DNA of 27,489 nt from CAYUFF01 sp964444075 (GTDB lineage: Archaea > Aenigmatarchaeota > Aenigmatarchaeia > CG10238-14 > SCSR01). The stretch spans positions 1-27,489 of the forward strand of contig CAYUFF010000011.1 in assembly GCA_964444075.1 (NCBI GenBank), read 5' to 3'. A program made the translations under genes and the position numbers. The notes under the pieces are model-generated. The model made no database searches. It was not told the DNA's origin and saw only the letters and a list, made by a program, of their open reading frames with translations. Positions 15,851-24,020 of this stretch are shown here, piece by piece (within the stretch, counting starts at the first letter, position 1; each line of letters opens with the position of its first letter).

Positions 15851-15858
15851 GTTTAAAT
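15851..15858 (-). promoter_or_regulatory. TATA box of the three-gene minus-strand operon
   Basis: ATTTAAAC (minus strand) is centred about 26 bp upstream of the ATG at 15829, the leaderless spacing seen elsewhere in the window. Confidence 0.5.
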
Positions 15859-15899
15859 GTCTTTAAACACTTCACTGACGGAGAGACGCGGCCAACTCA

Positions 15900-16628
15900 T
15901 CATCCCTCGAGGTTTTTCCTCTCTTGGTAAGCCTCGAAGACGGCCTCGTAAACCCCTCTCGCTACCGCCTTCGGGTCCGAGGCTTCGTAAACAACCCTCC
16001 CCACGATCACGTAGTCGGCACCGTGGAAGACGGCCTCGTAAGAATCCTTCACCGCGTCGCCGCTTCCCTGGGGCCCTATACCAGGAGAGATTACGTAAAA
16101 ACCGTCTCCATACCTCTCACCGAGTTCTCTGTACCGTTCTATTCTCTCGGGCTTCCGGGCGGGTACGACTATGTATTCGCCGCCCATCTCAGCAAAATCT
16201 ACCGCCAGCTTTTCGGCCTTTTCCAACGAGGAGTAGCTCAGCGCGTCTTCCTGCGTCATTTCAACTACGATTATCGGGATTATCCCATCTTCGTAACATT
16301 TTTCGACGAAGGTCTGGAGCGACCTCCTTCCAGCTCCGAGGGGGTTTTCTATGATACCGACGAAGCCGTGCTTAGCGATCAGCTCCACCTGTCTTTCCAC
16401 GATGTGCGGCGTGTCGCTCGCTTTCTGGGCGTCGTAAACCTTCGGCCCCGGAAGCGTAGAAACTTTCCCGAGTCCGTGCTCCCAAACGGGCAGGCTGCCT
16501 ATTTTGAACGCGGTGATGCCCTCGCAATCGTAGAGTTTCCCGATGAGCTCGGAGCACCTACCCAACTCTACCATATCGACGGCGGGGAGGATTCCCGGTA
16601 AGGGAGCGAGCTTCCTCTTATGGGCCAT
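15900..16628 (-). CDS. pyrF: Orotidine 5'-phosphate decarboxylase, divergent archaeal type
   Basis: This enzyme converts OMP to UMP, the last step of de novo pyrimidine synthesis. The 242-aa TIM barrel has Asp18 in PAVDM, Lys42 in FKIG, KVYDAQKASDTPH at about 63-75 for the catalytic Asp/Lys/Asp array, the phosphate-binding SPGIGPQG near 175-182, and IVGRVVYEASDP with the phosphate-gripping Arg. The active-site stretch is D-x-x-K-x-x-D (Asp66, Lys69, Asp72) rather than the usual D-x-K-x-x-D; I recall a YDxQKA variant in some archaea. It starts at ATG 16628 with TTTAAAA about 27 bp upstream. tRNA-Thr lies upstream on the same strand. The family is secure; the variant motif is discussed in the findings. 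Confidence 0.88.
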   Translation of the reverse strand: MAHKRKLAPLPGILPAVDMVELGRCSELIGKLYDCEGITAFKIGSLPVWEHGLGKVSTLPGPKVYDAQKASDTPHIVERQVELIAKHGFVGIIENPLGAGRRSLQTFVEKCYEDGIIPIIVVEMTQEDALSYSSLEKAEKLAVDFAEMGGEYIVVPARKPERIERYRELGERYGDGFYVISPGIGPQGSGDAVKDSYEAVFHGADYVIVGRVVYEASDPKAVARGVYEAVFEAYQERKNLEG

Positions 16629-16650
16629 AGTAAAAACATGGAATTCGTGG

Positions 16651-16658
16651 TTTAAAAA
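16651..16658 (-). promoter_or_regulatory. TATA box of pyrF
   Basis: CTTTTTAAA on the minus strand is centred 26-27 bp upstream of the pyrF ATG, fitting a leaderless mRNA. Confidence 0.5.
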
Positions 16659-16708
16659 GCGAAAGCCTAGGGGTCCAAGGGACGGAGCAGCTTTGACGAG
16701 GGAGCGGA

Positions 16709-16780
16709 GCCCCGGGTGGGATTCGAACCCACGACCTACTGCTTACAAGGCAGTCGCTCTACCGACTGAGCTACCGGGGC
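16709..16780 (-). tRNA. tRNA-Thr(UGU), no intron
   Basis: The 5' end is at 16780. Acceptor GCCCCGG pairs with CCGGGGC, D-arm GCUC-AGUCGGUA-GAGC, anticodon stem ACUGC/GCAGU with loop CUUGUAA (anticodon UGU), variable loop AGGUC, T-arm GUGGG-UUCGAAU-CCCAC. The discriminator is U73 (16708). All stems are perfect and there is no intron, unlike the other two tRNAs here. CCA is not encoded. Confidence 0.96.
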
Positions 16781-16790
16781 CGCCAGAACA

Positions 16791-16800
16791 TAATATTTTA
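16791..16800 (+). promoter_or_regulatory. TATA box of the glycosyltransferase gene
   Basis: TAATATTTTA is centred about 26 bp before the ATG at 16821. Read the other way, the same AT-rich block could serve tRNA-Thr. Confidence 0.5.
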
Positions 16801-16820
16801 CCTTCTCAAAAATTAAAGGT

Positions 16821-17960
16821 ATGGAAAGGGTAGAGTTGAGCGTGCTGATCCCAGTGTGGAAAAGCTCACCCTACCTCGAAAAACTCCTCGAGGCATTGTT
16901 GGAGGAAAAGGGACGGGTTAACTTTGAGATTTTGGTCGTAGTCGACGAGCCAGATGAGGACGTTCTCCTGCTGAAGAAGGCTTACTCGAGGGAAAAAAGG
17001 GTCCGATTCTTTTTCAACGAAAGAAGGCTCGGTAAGGTAAGGGCGCTCAACGACGTTGCGAAAAAGGCCAGGGGAAAGTTTTTTCTTTTTCTGGACTCGG
17101 ACGTGATGCCAGGGAGTAGGCGCTTCATCCTTCGCACGTTGGAGGAAATCGAGTCGAGGGGTGTGGATATTCTGGACTTCAGGAAGGAGGTGGAGAAGTC
17201 GAAGAGTTTTCTCTCCAAGATGAACTATCACGAGTACGTCGGTTTCAACGCGATAACTTACCTGATGGCTAGGATGCTGGGAAGGTCTGTGGGCTTGGGC
17301 GGCTGCGGTTTCTGCGTTAGGAAGAGTGTTTTTCGACGTTTGGGAGGTTTTAGGGAGGTGATAGTAGAAGACATGGACTTCGCCACGAGGAGTTATTTCG
17401 AGGGGGTGAAGTTCGGGTACGCTGAAAGCGTAAGCCTCAAGGTATACCCACTCCCGAACTGGGGGAAGTGGTTCTCGCAGAAAAAGAGATGGTTCTTGGG
17501 AGGCGTGCTGTGGTTTTTGGAGTGGTGGAAGCCGATACTCAGGGAAACCCTCAAAAAACCGCACGCGTTCCTACCCCCGCTGATACTTTACTTTCCCTCG
17601 CTCCCGGTTTTCATCCTAGTGCTGTCGTTACCCACAGACGTCCTCTACAAGGTTGTCGTCCTCTGCATGCTGACGCTTTCGCTGAAGTTTCCCGTAATCC
17701 TACCGGCGCTTTCCATGGCCACTGTTTTGGTCGCGTTGCTGAAGGGAATCTTCGCTTCGCTCGGGAGCTTCCTCGCGGTGAGCTTGACGTTCCTCCCCTT
17801 CTACCGAAAGCTGGGCTTCCGGTTTTCCCTACCAGAATTCTTCGCCTACTACTTCTTCTACTCCTTCTTGAACTTCTTGGTGCTCCTGCTCGCGGTCCCG
17901 GTCGGGCTCCTCCGGAGGGACGGCCGCTACGGAAGGTTCTTGGACGATTGGAAAGTCTAG
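16821..17960 (+). CDS. Membrane-associated family 2 glycosyltransferase
   Basis: The 379-aa protein should transfer a sugar from an activated donor to a lipid or polysaccharide at the cytoplasmic membrane face. The GT-A domain shows VLIPVWKSSPYLEKLL at the start, NFEILVVVDEP, the metal-binding FLDSDVMPG (DxD) at about residues 92-100, GGCGFCVRKSVFRRLGGF, the acidic VEDMDFATR, and KKRWFLGG in place of QxxRW. After about residue 245 the chain is strongly hydrophobic with about four membrane helices (LILYFPSLPVFILVL; VVVLCMLTLSL; FFYSFLNFLVLLLAVPVGLL). It has its own leaderless promoter. The acceptor cannot be told; S-layer or archaellin glycosylation or exopolysaccharide are all possible. Confidence 0.88.
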   Translation: MERVELSVLIPVWKSSPYLEKLLEALLEEKGRVNFEILVVVDEPDEDVLLLKKAYSREKRVRFFFNERRLGKVRALNDVAKKARGKFFLFLDSDVMPGSRRFILRTLEEIESRGVDILDFRKEVEKSKSFLSKMNYHEYVGFNAITYLMARMLGRSVGLGGCGFCVRKSVFRRLGGFREVIVEDMDFATRSYFEGVKFGYAESVSLKVYPLPNWGKWFSQKKRWFLGGVLWFLEWWKPILRETLKKPHAFLPPLILYFPSLPVFILVLSLPTDVLYKVVVLCMLTLSLKFPVILPALSMATVLVALLKGIFASLGSFLAVSLTFLPFYRKLGFRFSLPEFFAYYFFYSFLNFLVLLLAVPVGLLRRDGRYGRFLDDWKV

Positions 17961-18017
17961 ACGCTCCAACCGCGACCTGCGTTAAGTTTTTTCGTCGAGG
18001 CGGAATTAAGTTTAACC

Positions 18018-18878
18018 ATGCTGGAATCCCTGACGCTCGCGGCAGCCTTGGTAGGTACCTTAGTCGCCGCGGCCTACGACCTAAAGACGACGGAGATACC
18101 GGATTTCCTACCGTACGCCATGATAGGCCTCGGAATCGCGACGGCCGCTTTGGGCAGCTACCTTTCTGGCGACCCCGAGGTTTTCTTGCGCGCGATGCTT
18201 TCCGGGGTCATCCTCTCGGCCGTAGGCGCGGCCCTTTACTTTACCGGCCAGTGGGGGGACGGGGACGCTTACCTTTTAGCGTCTGTCGGCTTCCTCGTTC
18301 GGGGGAAGGACGTCGGACCATTACCGTTTCCCTTAGCTTATTTCTTCGACGTCGTCTTCGTCGGTGCTCTCTACATAGTCGTTTACTCGACGGTCGTGGC
18401 CCTCCAGAAGAAGGAAAGGGTAGGGAAAGCTCTCGTGAAAAAAGCGAGGAGGAAAAAGTTTTTTTACCTACGTTTGTTCGCGGTGAGTTTTGCGGCCAGC
18501 TTTTTCTCCGTCTTACTCTTGCTTGGGGACGCGAGCCTTTCTCTCCAACTCTCGTTCTTAGTCTCGGCGACGTTCGCGCTCGTTTACCTTTTGCTAGACT
18601 TCTTGAAGTCGGTCGAGGAGGCCGCGTTCAGGAAAAGGGTTAGGGTAGAGGATTTGAGGGTTGGTGATGTCTTGGAGACCAGCAGGGTGTGGAAAGGTAT
18701 AGACGAGGATGAGCTGAAGAGGCTGAGGTCCTCCGGGAGAAAGTTCGTCAGGATAAAGACCGGCGTGAGGTTCGCCCCCGTGTTTTTCATAACGCTCTTG
18801 CTGCTGTGCTTGGGTTACTCACCCTCCGTGGTTTTCTTCCAAAAAATTTTAATCCTTCCGACGAATCTTGGATTATGA
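18018..18878 (+). CDS. Archaeal prepilin/prearchaellin peptidase, A24 family
   Basis: This 286-aa aspartic membrane protease removes class III signal peptides from pilins or archaellins. Both catalytic aspartates are present: Asp21 in AYDLKTTEIPD and Asp83 in GQWGDGD (the GxGD motif). The N-terminal 200 residues are mostly hydrophobic (about six helices), as in FlaK/EppA enzymes; residues about 205-245 form a charged loop (VRVEDLRVGDVLETSRVW), followed by a last helix. The stop overlaps the mre11 ATG (ATGA), so it is co-translated with a DNA-repair gene, an odd partnership. No pilin gene is in the window. The gap of 57 bp to the glycosyltransferase allows one transcript. Confidence 0.9.
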   Translation: MLESLTLAAALVGTLVAAAYDLKTTEIPDFLPYAMIGLGIATAALGSYLSGDPEVFLRAMLSGVILSAVGAALYFTGQWGDGDAYLLASVGFLVRGKDVGPLPFPLAYFFDVVFVGALYIVVYSTVVALQKKERVGKALVKKARRKKFFYLRLFAVSFAASFFSVLLLLGDASLSLQLSFLVSATFALVYLLLDFLKSVEEAAFRKRVRVEDLRVGDVLETSRVWKGIDEDELKRLRSSGRKFVRIKTGVRFAPVFFITLLLLCLGYSPSVVFFQKILILPTNLGL

Positions 18879-20140
18879 AAATAAGCGTGATGTCCGATTT
18901 TCACTTCGGCTTCGGGAAGGGTAGCGAGCTGGAGGAAGACCCTTTCGAGAACGCTAGCGAAGCGATGGAAGAAGCGACGAAGGATAGCGACCTGATAATA
19001 ATCGCTGGCGATATTTTCGATACCCCGTTACCGAGGACGCAGACCTGGGCGAAGGCACTCCAAGTTTTGGTAAAGCCGTTGCTTCAACCGTCGACGGGAG
19101 TGAGGATGGTCGAGTGCACAAAACCGCTGAGGGAAATTTCCAAGAGGACGTTGAGCCACGTGCCTGTTATAGCTCTCCACGGTAACCACGAGAGGAGGGC
19201 TAAAGGAGAATTCAACGCCGTGCAAGCCTTGGAGAACGCCGGGATTTTAATTCACCTCCACGGTGAAAGGGTCGTTTTCGAAAAGGACGGGACTAAGGTT
19301 GCGATCCACGGGATGTCTTCGGTTCCCGAGAGGTTCGCGAGGGATTTTTTGGTTCAGTGGAATCCTAGGCCGTTGGAAGGTTGCGTGAACATCCTGCTTC
19401 TCCACCAGAACATAGACAAGTTCGTTTACTCTCCTGAAGAAGGATGTTCGCTGAGGCTGGAGGACTTACCCCAGGGATTCGAGCTGATAGTGAACGGTCA
19501 TGTTCACTCGAGCGCTGTAGAGAGGCTCGACGAAAAAAGAATGCTCATCCTTCCAGGTAGCACAGTGGTTACGCAATTCGAGAAGGAGGAGGCATCGAGG
19601 GAAAAGGGTTTCTTCAAGGTTGAAGTAGAGGGCGGCCGTGTGGAGAGGGTCGAGTTCGTTCCGCTGAAGAACTGCAGGAAGTTCTTCTACGAGGAAGTGG
19701 AGGTAAGGGGGGAGAGCGTCGCTACGAGGGAGATAGAGAAGGTCTTAGGAAGGATTTTGCTCCGAGAATTCAAGAAACCGCCTGTGGTCAAGATAAGGCT
19801 GAAGGGAGAGGAAGAAAAGGTTTTCGACCGCGAGCTGAGGGAGTTGGAGAGAAGGTACGGCGGAAGGCTCGTGCTCAAGTTCTCGAAGGAGTTGGAATCG
19901 AGGGAAATAGAGGAAAAGGTTGAGTTTCTGAGGGAGTTGAAAGAGAGCAGAGTTTCGTTGAGGGAGAGGGGGTTAGAAGTGTTGAGGAAAAACTTGGAAG
20001 AGCTGGGCTTCAGGAACACGTTCGACTTCGTCCAGGTCTTCGAGCTGTTGAGCGAGGGGGAAGTCGAGAAAACGATGAGCATACTCTTAGGGGAGCAGAA
20101 AACTTTGGCCAGCCTCCTCAAGAAGTCGGCGGTGGGATGA
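18875..20140 (+). CDS. mre11: DNA double-strand break repair nuclease Mre11
   Basis: The 421-aa protein is the Mn-dependent nuclease of the Mre11-Rad50 end-processing complex. Phosphoesterase motifs are all visible: SDFHFG (Asp8, His10), AGDIFD (Asp46), LHGNHE (Asn104, His105), LLLHQN (His177) and NGHVH (His209, His211). The C-terminal part after about residue 260 is helical and charged, including the region expected to contact the Rad50 coiled coil. The frame is open further upstream, but the ATG at 18875 gives the normal MKISVMSDFH start and overlaps the peptidase stop by 4 nt. It also overlaps the IMPase-like gene by 4 nt. Rad50 follows one gene later. No HerA or NurA partner is nearby. 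Confidence 0.94.
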   Translation: MKISVMSDFHFGFGKGSELEEDPFENASEAMEEATKDSDLIIIAGDIFDTPLPRTQTWAKALQVLVKPLLQPSTGVRMVECTKPLREISKRTLSHVPVIALHGNHERRAKGEFNAVQALENAGILIHLHGERVVFEKDGTKVAIHGMSSVPERFARDFLVQWNPRPLEGCVNILLLHQNIDKFVYSPEEGCSLRLEDLPQGFELIVNGHVHSSAVERLDEKRMLILPGSTVVTQFEKEEASREKGFFKVEVEGGRVERVEFVPLKNCRKFFYEEVEVRGESVATREIEKVLGRILLREFKKPPVVKIRLKGEEEKVFDRELRELERRYGGRLVLKFSKELESREIEEKVEFLRELKESRVSLRERGLEVLRKNLEELGFRNTFDFVQVFELLSEGEVEKTMSILLGEQKTLASLLKKSAVG

Positions 20141-20922
20141 TGGAAAAATTTTTAACCAAGCTCGCGAAGGAGGCCGGGAAGCTTCTTCTGGAGAATTTCG
20201 AGTCGGGGAAGGGAAGGATGGTTAGGTTGAGAAAATCCGAGCACGACTACAGAATACAGGCCGACGAACTCTCGGAGAGGTTCATCTTAGAAAGGATAAA
20301 GGAGGAAGGGATTGCTTGCAGGGTAATCGCGGAAGAATCGGGAACGTGGAACTTCGGAGACGAAAGGAAGTTGTTGCTCGTCGACCCCCTCGACGGAAGC
20401 GTGAACTATTCCTTCGGCATACCGCTCTTTTGCGTCGCGTTGGCTTACTATGAAGATGGTCTCCCAAAGGTCGGTGTCGTCTACGACCCTTGGAGGAAGG
20501 AGCTCTTCCGCGCCTCGTGTGGTAAGGGTTCCTTCCTCAACGGTAAAAAGATTGCTGTGGATAAAAAAGTTGAAAGGTTGGGGAAAGCCCTCTGCGTGGC
20601 CGGTTTTTCTTATAAGGACTTCGAGCTCAGCTCGAAAATGTACGTGGCGATGAGAAAAAGGTGCATGGGCGTTAGGGTTCTCGGTTCGGCTGAGCTTACC
20701 CTAGCCTGGTTAGCAGCCGGAAGGTTGCACTGCTACGTGGACTTGAAGCAAAGCCCATGGGACGTAGCTGCTGGCGCGATGTTGGTGAGGGAATCCGGGG
20801 GAAGGGTTACCGATTTCAAGGGTGAGGAGTGGAAGCTCGGACATAGCGAAGTACTCGCCACCAACGGTCTGCTACACAAAGAAATGCTAACATCGATAAG
20901 AAGGGTGGGGTGGAAAAGGTGA
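20137..20922 (+). CDS. Inositol monophosphatase-family phosphatase (IMPase/FBPase-like)
   Basis: The 261-aa protein belongs to the Li-sensitive, Mg-dependent sugar phosphatases. Metal ligands are visible in VIAEESG (Glu66, Glu67), VDPLDGSVNYSFGIP (Asp83, Asp86) and SPWDVAAGAMLVRESGG (the distal Asp). In archaea such enzymes often hydrolyse both inositol-1-phosphate and fructose-1,6-bisphosphate, serving gluconeogenesis or di-myo-inositol phosphate synthesis; which applies here is unknown. The ATG overlaps the mre11 stop (ATGA) and the stop overlaps the rad50 GTG (GTGA), so it sits inside the mre11-rad50 operon. Length and motifs are normal. Confidence 0.92.
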   Translation: MMEKFLTKLAKEAGKLLLENFESGKGRMVRLRKSEHDYRIQADELSERFILERIKEEGIACRVIAEESGTWNFGDERKLLLVDPLDGSVNYSFGIPLFCVALAYYEDGLPKVGVVYDPWRKELFRASCGKGSFLNGKKIAVDKKVERLGKALCVAGFSYKDFELSSKMYVAMRKRCMGVRVLGSAELTLAWLAAGRLHCYVDLKQSPWDVAAGAMLVRESGGRVTDFKGEEWKLGHSEVLATNGLLHKEMLTSIRRVGWKR

Positions 20923-23282
20923 TAAGGAGAGTTTTACTCAGGCAGTGGAAGTCGCACCTCTCGACGGAGTTGAGGTTCGAGAAGGGCATCAACGCCCTCT
21001 TCGGCAGCATCGGAGCGGGTAAGAGCAGCATACTCGACGGAATGTGCTTCGCCCTTTTCGGAACTTTTCCAGCGCTCCAGTCGAAAAAAGTTAAGCTGGA
21101 CGACGTGATAATGAGCAGACCTTCGATTAAGAACAGTGCTGAGGTCGAGGTCGAGTTCGAGTTCGACGGAAAGACTTACACGGTTAGAAGGAGGGTCGAA
21201 AGGGGTAAAGGAACAACCTACGCGGAGCTGAGAGAAAACGGAAAGCTGCTGGAAGCTCCGAATGCAAGCAAGGTTACCGAGTGCGTCGAAAGAATTCTCC
21301 GGACGAACTACGAGCTGTTCTCCAAGGCGACTTACGCGGAGCAGAACTCGATAGACTACTTCTTGAACCTACCGAAGGGCGAGAGGAAGAGAAAGTTCGA
21401 CAACCTGCTCTTCCTCGACAGGTTCGAGGTGGCTAGGACCAACGCCGTTACACTGATGAACAGGCTGCTATCCAGGAAGGATGGAGTAGAGCAGACGTTG
21501 AGAATCTTCAACCTGGAGGAGCTCGAGAAAAGCGTCTCGAGGCTCAAGGAGGAGATAGGCAGGTTGGAGGGAGAACTGGAGGAGAAGAGACGGGAGCTGT
21601 CGAAGGTCGAAATCCGCAAGGGCGAAGCGGAGGCGGAGCTCGGTAAGCTCAAGGAGATAAAGCGTAAGCTGGACGAAAAGGCGTCAGAGCTTAAGGGCAA
21701 GGAGGGTGCCGTTTCGGAGCTCGAGAAGAGCGTAAAATTCTTGGAAAAGGACCTGCATGGAGAGAGTTTCCACGAGGTTAAGAAAAGGTTTAAGGAGGTG
21801 GAGAAAAGGGTTAAGGACTTGGAGTTTTCTCGGAAAGAAAAGCAAGAACTCCTCCGTAAGCTCTCCTCGGAGGTTTCGGAGAGGAAGGCGAGGGCATCAC
21901 TACTCCAGGGTCAGTTGGAAGATTTGGAGAGAAGGATCCACGAAATCAGGTCGAAAGAAGACTTTAAGAGGTTCAAGGAAGAGATAGGGAGCGTCATAGA
22001 GAAGGAGATGGAGGAGAAAGGAAACAAGTATAACGAGCTCTTGCAGGACGAGAGAGAGATAAGCGTTAAGATTAAGGAGTGCGAGGAAACGCTTTCGAAA
22101 CTGGAAAGGATGGGCAAGAAGTGTCCGCTCTGCCTCTCACCGATAACGGACGAAAGGAGGGAAGAGTTGATAAAGGAGAGAAAAGAAGCGTTGCAGGAGT
22201 TGAACCTGAGGCTGATAGAGGTTCAGGATGAGCTGAAGAGGTTGAAAAGGGAAATAAAAAACTTGAAGGACGTTAGGCTACAGTGGGAAAGGGCGAGGGT
22301 GGAGGTTGAGAACTTGAAGGAGATGGAGACCACACAGCAGAGGTTGAAGGAGGAGCTCATCGCCGTGCGGAGCGCCCTGGAAAGGAGCGTCGGTAAGCTG
22401 AAGGAGGTTGAGGAAGACGCCGAAGAACTAGAGCAGGCGCTCGAGAAGGAAAGGGAAAGGAAGAGGGACGTCGAAATACTCCTCCTCAAATTCCAGGAGC
22501 TGGAGCATAAGAGATCGAGGTTGTACCAGCTGAGGATGGAGGTGGGGTTGTTGAGGAGCGAGGTGGAAAAACTCAGTAAAGAGCTCGAGGGAAAGGACCT
22601 CGAGGGTTTGGGGGAGCAACTCCGTATGCTGGAGGCGAGGGAAAGGGAGTTAAAGACGAGCATTTCGTACGCGGAGAAAACCCTCGAGGCGGAGAAGGCT
22701 AGGTTGAAGGAGCTCGAAGAAAAAGTATCGGAAGTGAGGAAGAAGGTGGAAGAGGTCGAGAGGATAGAAAGGATTCTGAAGGACCTCGAGCTCTTTCGGA
22801 GGGCGTTGGTACTTACCCAAGTAAGGTTGAGGGAAGATTTTCTCCAGGCCGTGAATTACTTCATGAACAAGATATGGGCGACTCTGTATCCCTACGGGGA
22901 CTTCACAGAAATAAGGCTGGCGATAGTCGAGGACGATTACGTCCTGCAGCTGAGGGACAGGAACGGCAGGTTCGTCAACGTCGACGGAATCGCTTCGGGG
23001 GGTGAGAGGAGCATAGCTTGCCTGGCTCTGAGGATGGCCTTCTCCTCGGTATTGGCACCGCAACTCAAGCTCCTCGTGCTGGACGAGCCGACCCACAACC
23101 TCGATGCTAGGTCGGTTCAGGTCTTGGGGAGGGCGCTGATGGAAAAGGCCGTGGACATAGCGGAGCAAATCTTCCTCATCACCCACGACGAGAGGTTGGA
23201 GGAGATGATCCTTGGAAAAATCTACAGGGTGGAGAGGGATAAAGAAAGCGACGGCGTGAGTCGGGTGAAGGAGGTGGTCTGA
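20919..23282 (+). CDS. rad50: DNA double-strand break repair ATPase Rad50
   Basis: This SMC-like ATPase partners Mre11 in tethering and processing DNA ends. It has Walker A GSIGAGKSS near the N-terminus, the Q-loop segment KATYAEQNSIDYFL, two long coiled-coil arms rich in E/K/L, the zinc hook KKCPLCLSP (Cys-Pro-Leu-Cys about halfway), the ABC signature ASGGERSIACLALRM, Walker B LLVLDEPTHNLD and the switch LITHDERL. Length (787 aa from this start) is on the short side of normal. GTG 20919 overlaps the previous stop as GTGA and gives MIRRVLLRQWKSH, matching family N-termini; GTG 20910 would add MEK. The Walker A has Ser-Ile where most Rad50 proteins have Asn/Gln-Asn. Confidence 0.95.
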   Translation: MIRRVLLRQWKSHLSTELRFEKGINALFGSIGAGKSSILDGMCFALFGTFPALQSKKVKLDDVIMSRPSIKNSAEVEVEFEFDGKTYTVRRRVERGKGTTYAELRENGKLLEAPNASKVTECVERILRTNYELFSKATYAEQNSIDYFLNLPKGERKRKFDNLLFLDRFEVARTNAVTLMNRLLSRKDGVEQTLRIFNLEELEKSVSRLKEEIGRLEGELEEKRRELSKVEIRKGEAEAELGKLKEIKRKLDEKASELKGKEGAVSELEKSVKFLEKDLHGESFHEVKKRFKEVEKRVKDLEFSRKEKQELLRKLSSEVSERKARASLLQGQLEDLERRIHEIRSKEDFKRFKEEIGSVIEKEMEEKGNKYNELLQDEREISVKIKECEETLSKLERMGKKCPLCLSPITDERREELIKERKEALQELNLRLIEVQDELKRLKREIKNLKDVRLQWERARVEVENLKEMETTQQRLKEELIAVRSALERSVGKLKEVEEDAEELEQALEKERERKRDVEILLLKFQELEHKRSRLYQLRMEVGLLRSEVEKLSKELEGKDLEGLGEQLRMLEARERELKTSISYAEKTLEAEKARLKELEEKVSEVRKKVEEVERIERILKDLELFRRALVLTQVRLREDFLQAVNYFMNKIWATLYPYGDFTEIRLAIVEDDYVLQLRDRNGRFVNVDGIASGGERSIACLALRMAFSSVLAPQLKLLVLDEPTHNLDARSVQVLGRALMEKAVDIAEQIFLITHDERLEEMILGKIYRVERDKESDGVSRVKEVV

Positions 23283-23397
23283 ACTCCGGGCCTGCTCGGG
23301 AAGCGCCGAGGATCGCCTCGAGAGAGGTAGTTTTTAGGTTCTGTTAACTTAACCTAGTTTTTAAAACTTTTAAGTAAAGGAAAAACTATTTTAATTT
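23283..23397. other. Intergenic region with promoter of the Yip1-like gene
   Basis: The first 50 bp are GC-rich and unremarkable. GTTTTTAAAAC at about 23357-23367 is a TATA-like element about 32-35 bp before the ATG at 23398. AGTAAAGG at 23373-23380 may act as a weak ribosome binding site, though it is far from the ATG. Confidence 0.4.
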
Positions 23398-23973
23398 ATG
23401 GGCTTGCTCTTCTCCCTGAAAAGGAAGAGGGAAGTGGACTACAATAACGCCATAGTGAGGCTCGTGGTCGCCGCGATCCTCCTAGGGATTTCAGCGATGA
23501 TAATGACGCAAGCCCTCCCCGCGATGGTTACGAGCGTCTTACAACCGACGTACCTTTCGGTCGGGATTATACTCCTAGCGCTGGCAGGGGGTTTCTTCCT
23601 TCCGGTAGTGCTCCAGCTAGTCATGACCACGCTCGGCGGTAAAGGAAGGTACGTCCACGGGCTTTTTGCGATATCACAGACTATGCTAGTGATGTCCGTA
23701 GGAATCTTCATCTTCTCCATACTGGCTTACGTACCCGTAGTAGGGAACATAGTAGGAGCGATGATAGCGACCGTCCTCATAGCGGTAGCCTACGCACAGC
23801 TCTACTCGCTCACTAGGAACCTCTACGAGACGGACATGATAACGACATTCATCGGAGTGAGTATTTTGATTACAGCGATGTTCATGCTAGGATGGTTGGC
23901 AGTAGGAAGCATGGGTTTAACATCCCTCTACCAACTTGGTGGAATACCATCCACACTGCCTCTCAAGGGTTAG
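23398..23973 (+). CDS. Yip1-like integral membrane protein
   Basis: The 191-aa protein has a short basic N-terminus (SLKRKREVDYNN) and about five hydrophobic helices: around IVRLVVAAILLGISAMI, LSVGIILLALAGGFFLP, TMLVMSVGIFIFSILAY, VGAMIATVLIAVAYAQLY and GVSILITAMFMLGWLAV. The pattern GRYVHGLFAISQT followed by a helix, PVVGNIVG and another helix ending YAQLYSLTRN resembles archaeal Yip1-domain proteins, whose function is unknown. The last residues (GGIPSTLPLKG) are polar. It has its own promoter and a T-rich terminator follows before infB. The family call is tentative; the membrane topology is clear. Confidence 0.7.
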   Translation: MGLLFSLKRKREVDYNNAIVRLVVAAILLGISAMIMTQALPAMVTSVLQPTYLSVGIILLALAGGFFLPVVLQLVMTTLGGKGRYVHGLFAISQTMLVMSVGIFIFSILAYVPVVGNIVGAMIATVLIAVAYAQLYSLTRNLYETDMITTFIGVSILITAMFMLGWLAVGSMGLTSLYQLGGIPSTLPLKG

Positions 23974-23987
23974 TAAGGCTTTGTTCA

Positions 23988-24014
23988 AAGTTTTTTCTAC
24001 ACTTTTTCTTTTTT
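23988..24014 (+). terminator. T-rich terminator between the Yip1-like gene and infB
   Basis: AGTTTTTTCTACACTTTTTCTTTTTTT begins about 15 bp after the membrane-protein stop. It has the composition of an archaeal terminator. It lies where an infB promoter should be, and no clear TATA box is visible 26 bp before the infB ATG. Confidence 0.45.
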
Positions 24015-24020
24015 TAATTT

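Noticed and set aside
15924..16601. 225-aa plus-strand ORF opposite pyrF
   Set aside because: It is an antisense shadow; pyrF has all family motifs and a matching promoter.
17468..18643. 391-aa plus-strand ORF spanning the glycosyltransferase and prepilin peptidase genes
   Set aside because: It is a shadow frame with Arg/Gly/Pro-rich composition, crossing an intergenic region and two genes that have clear motifs in their own frames.
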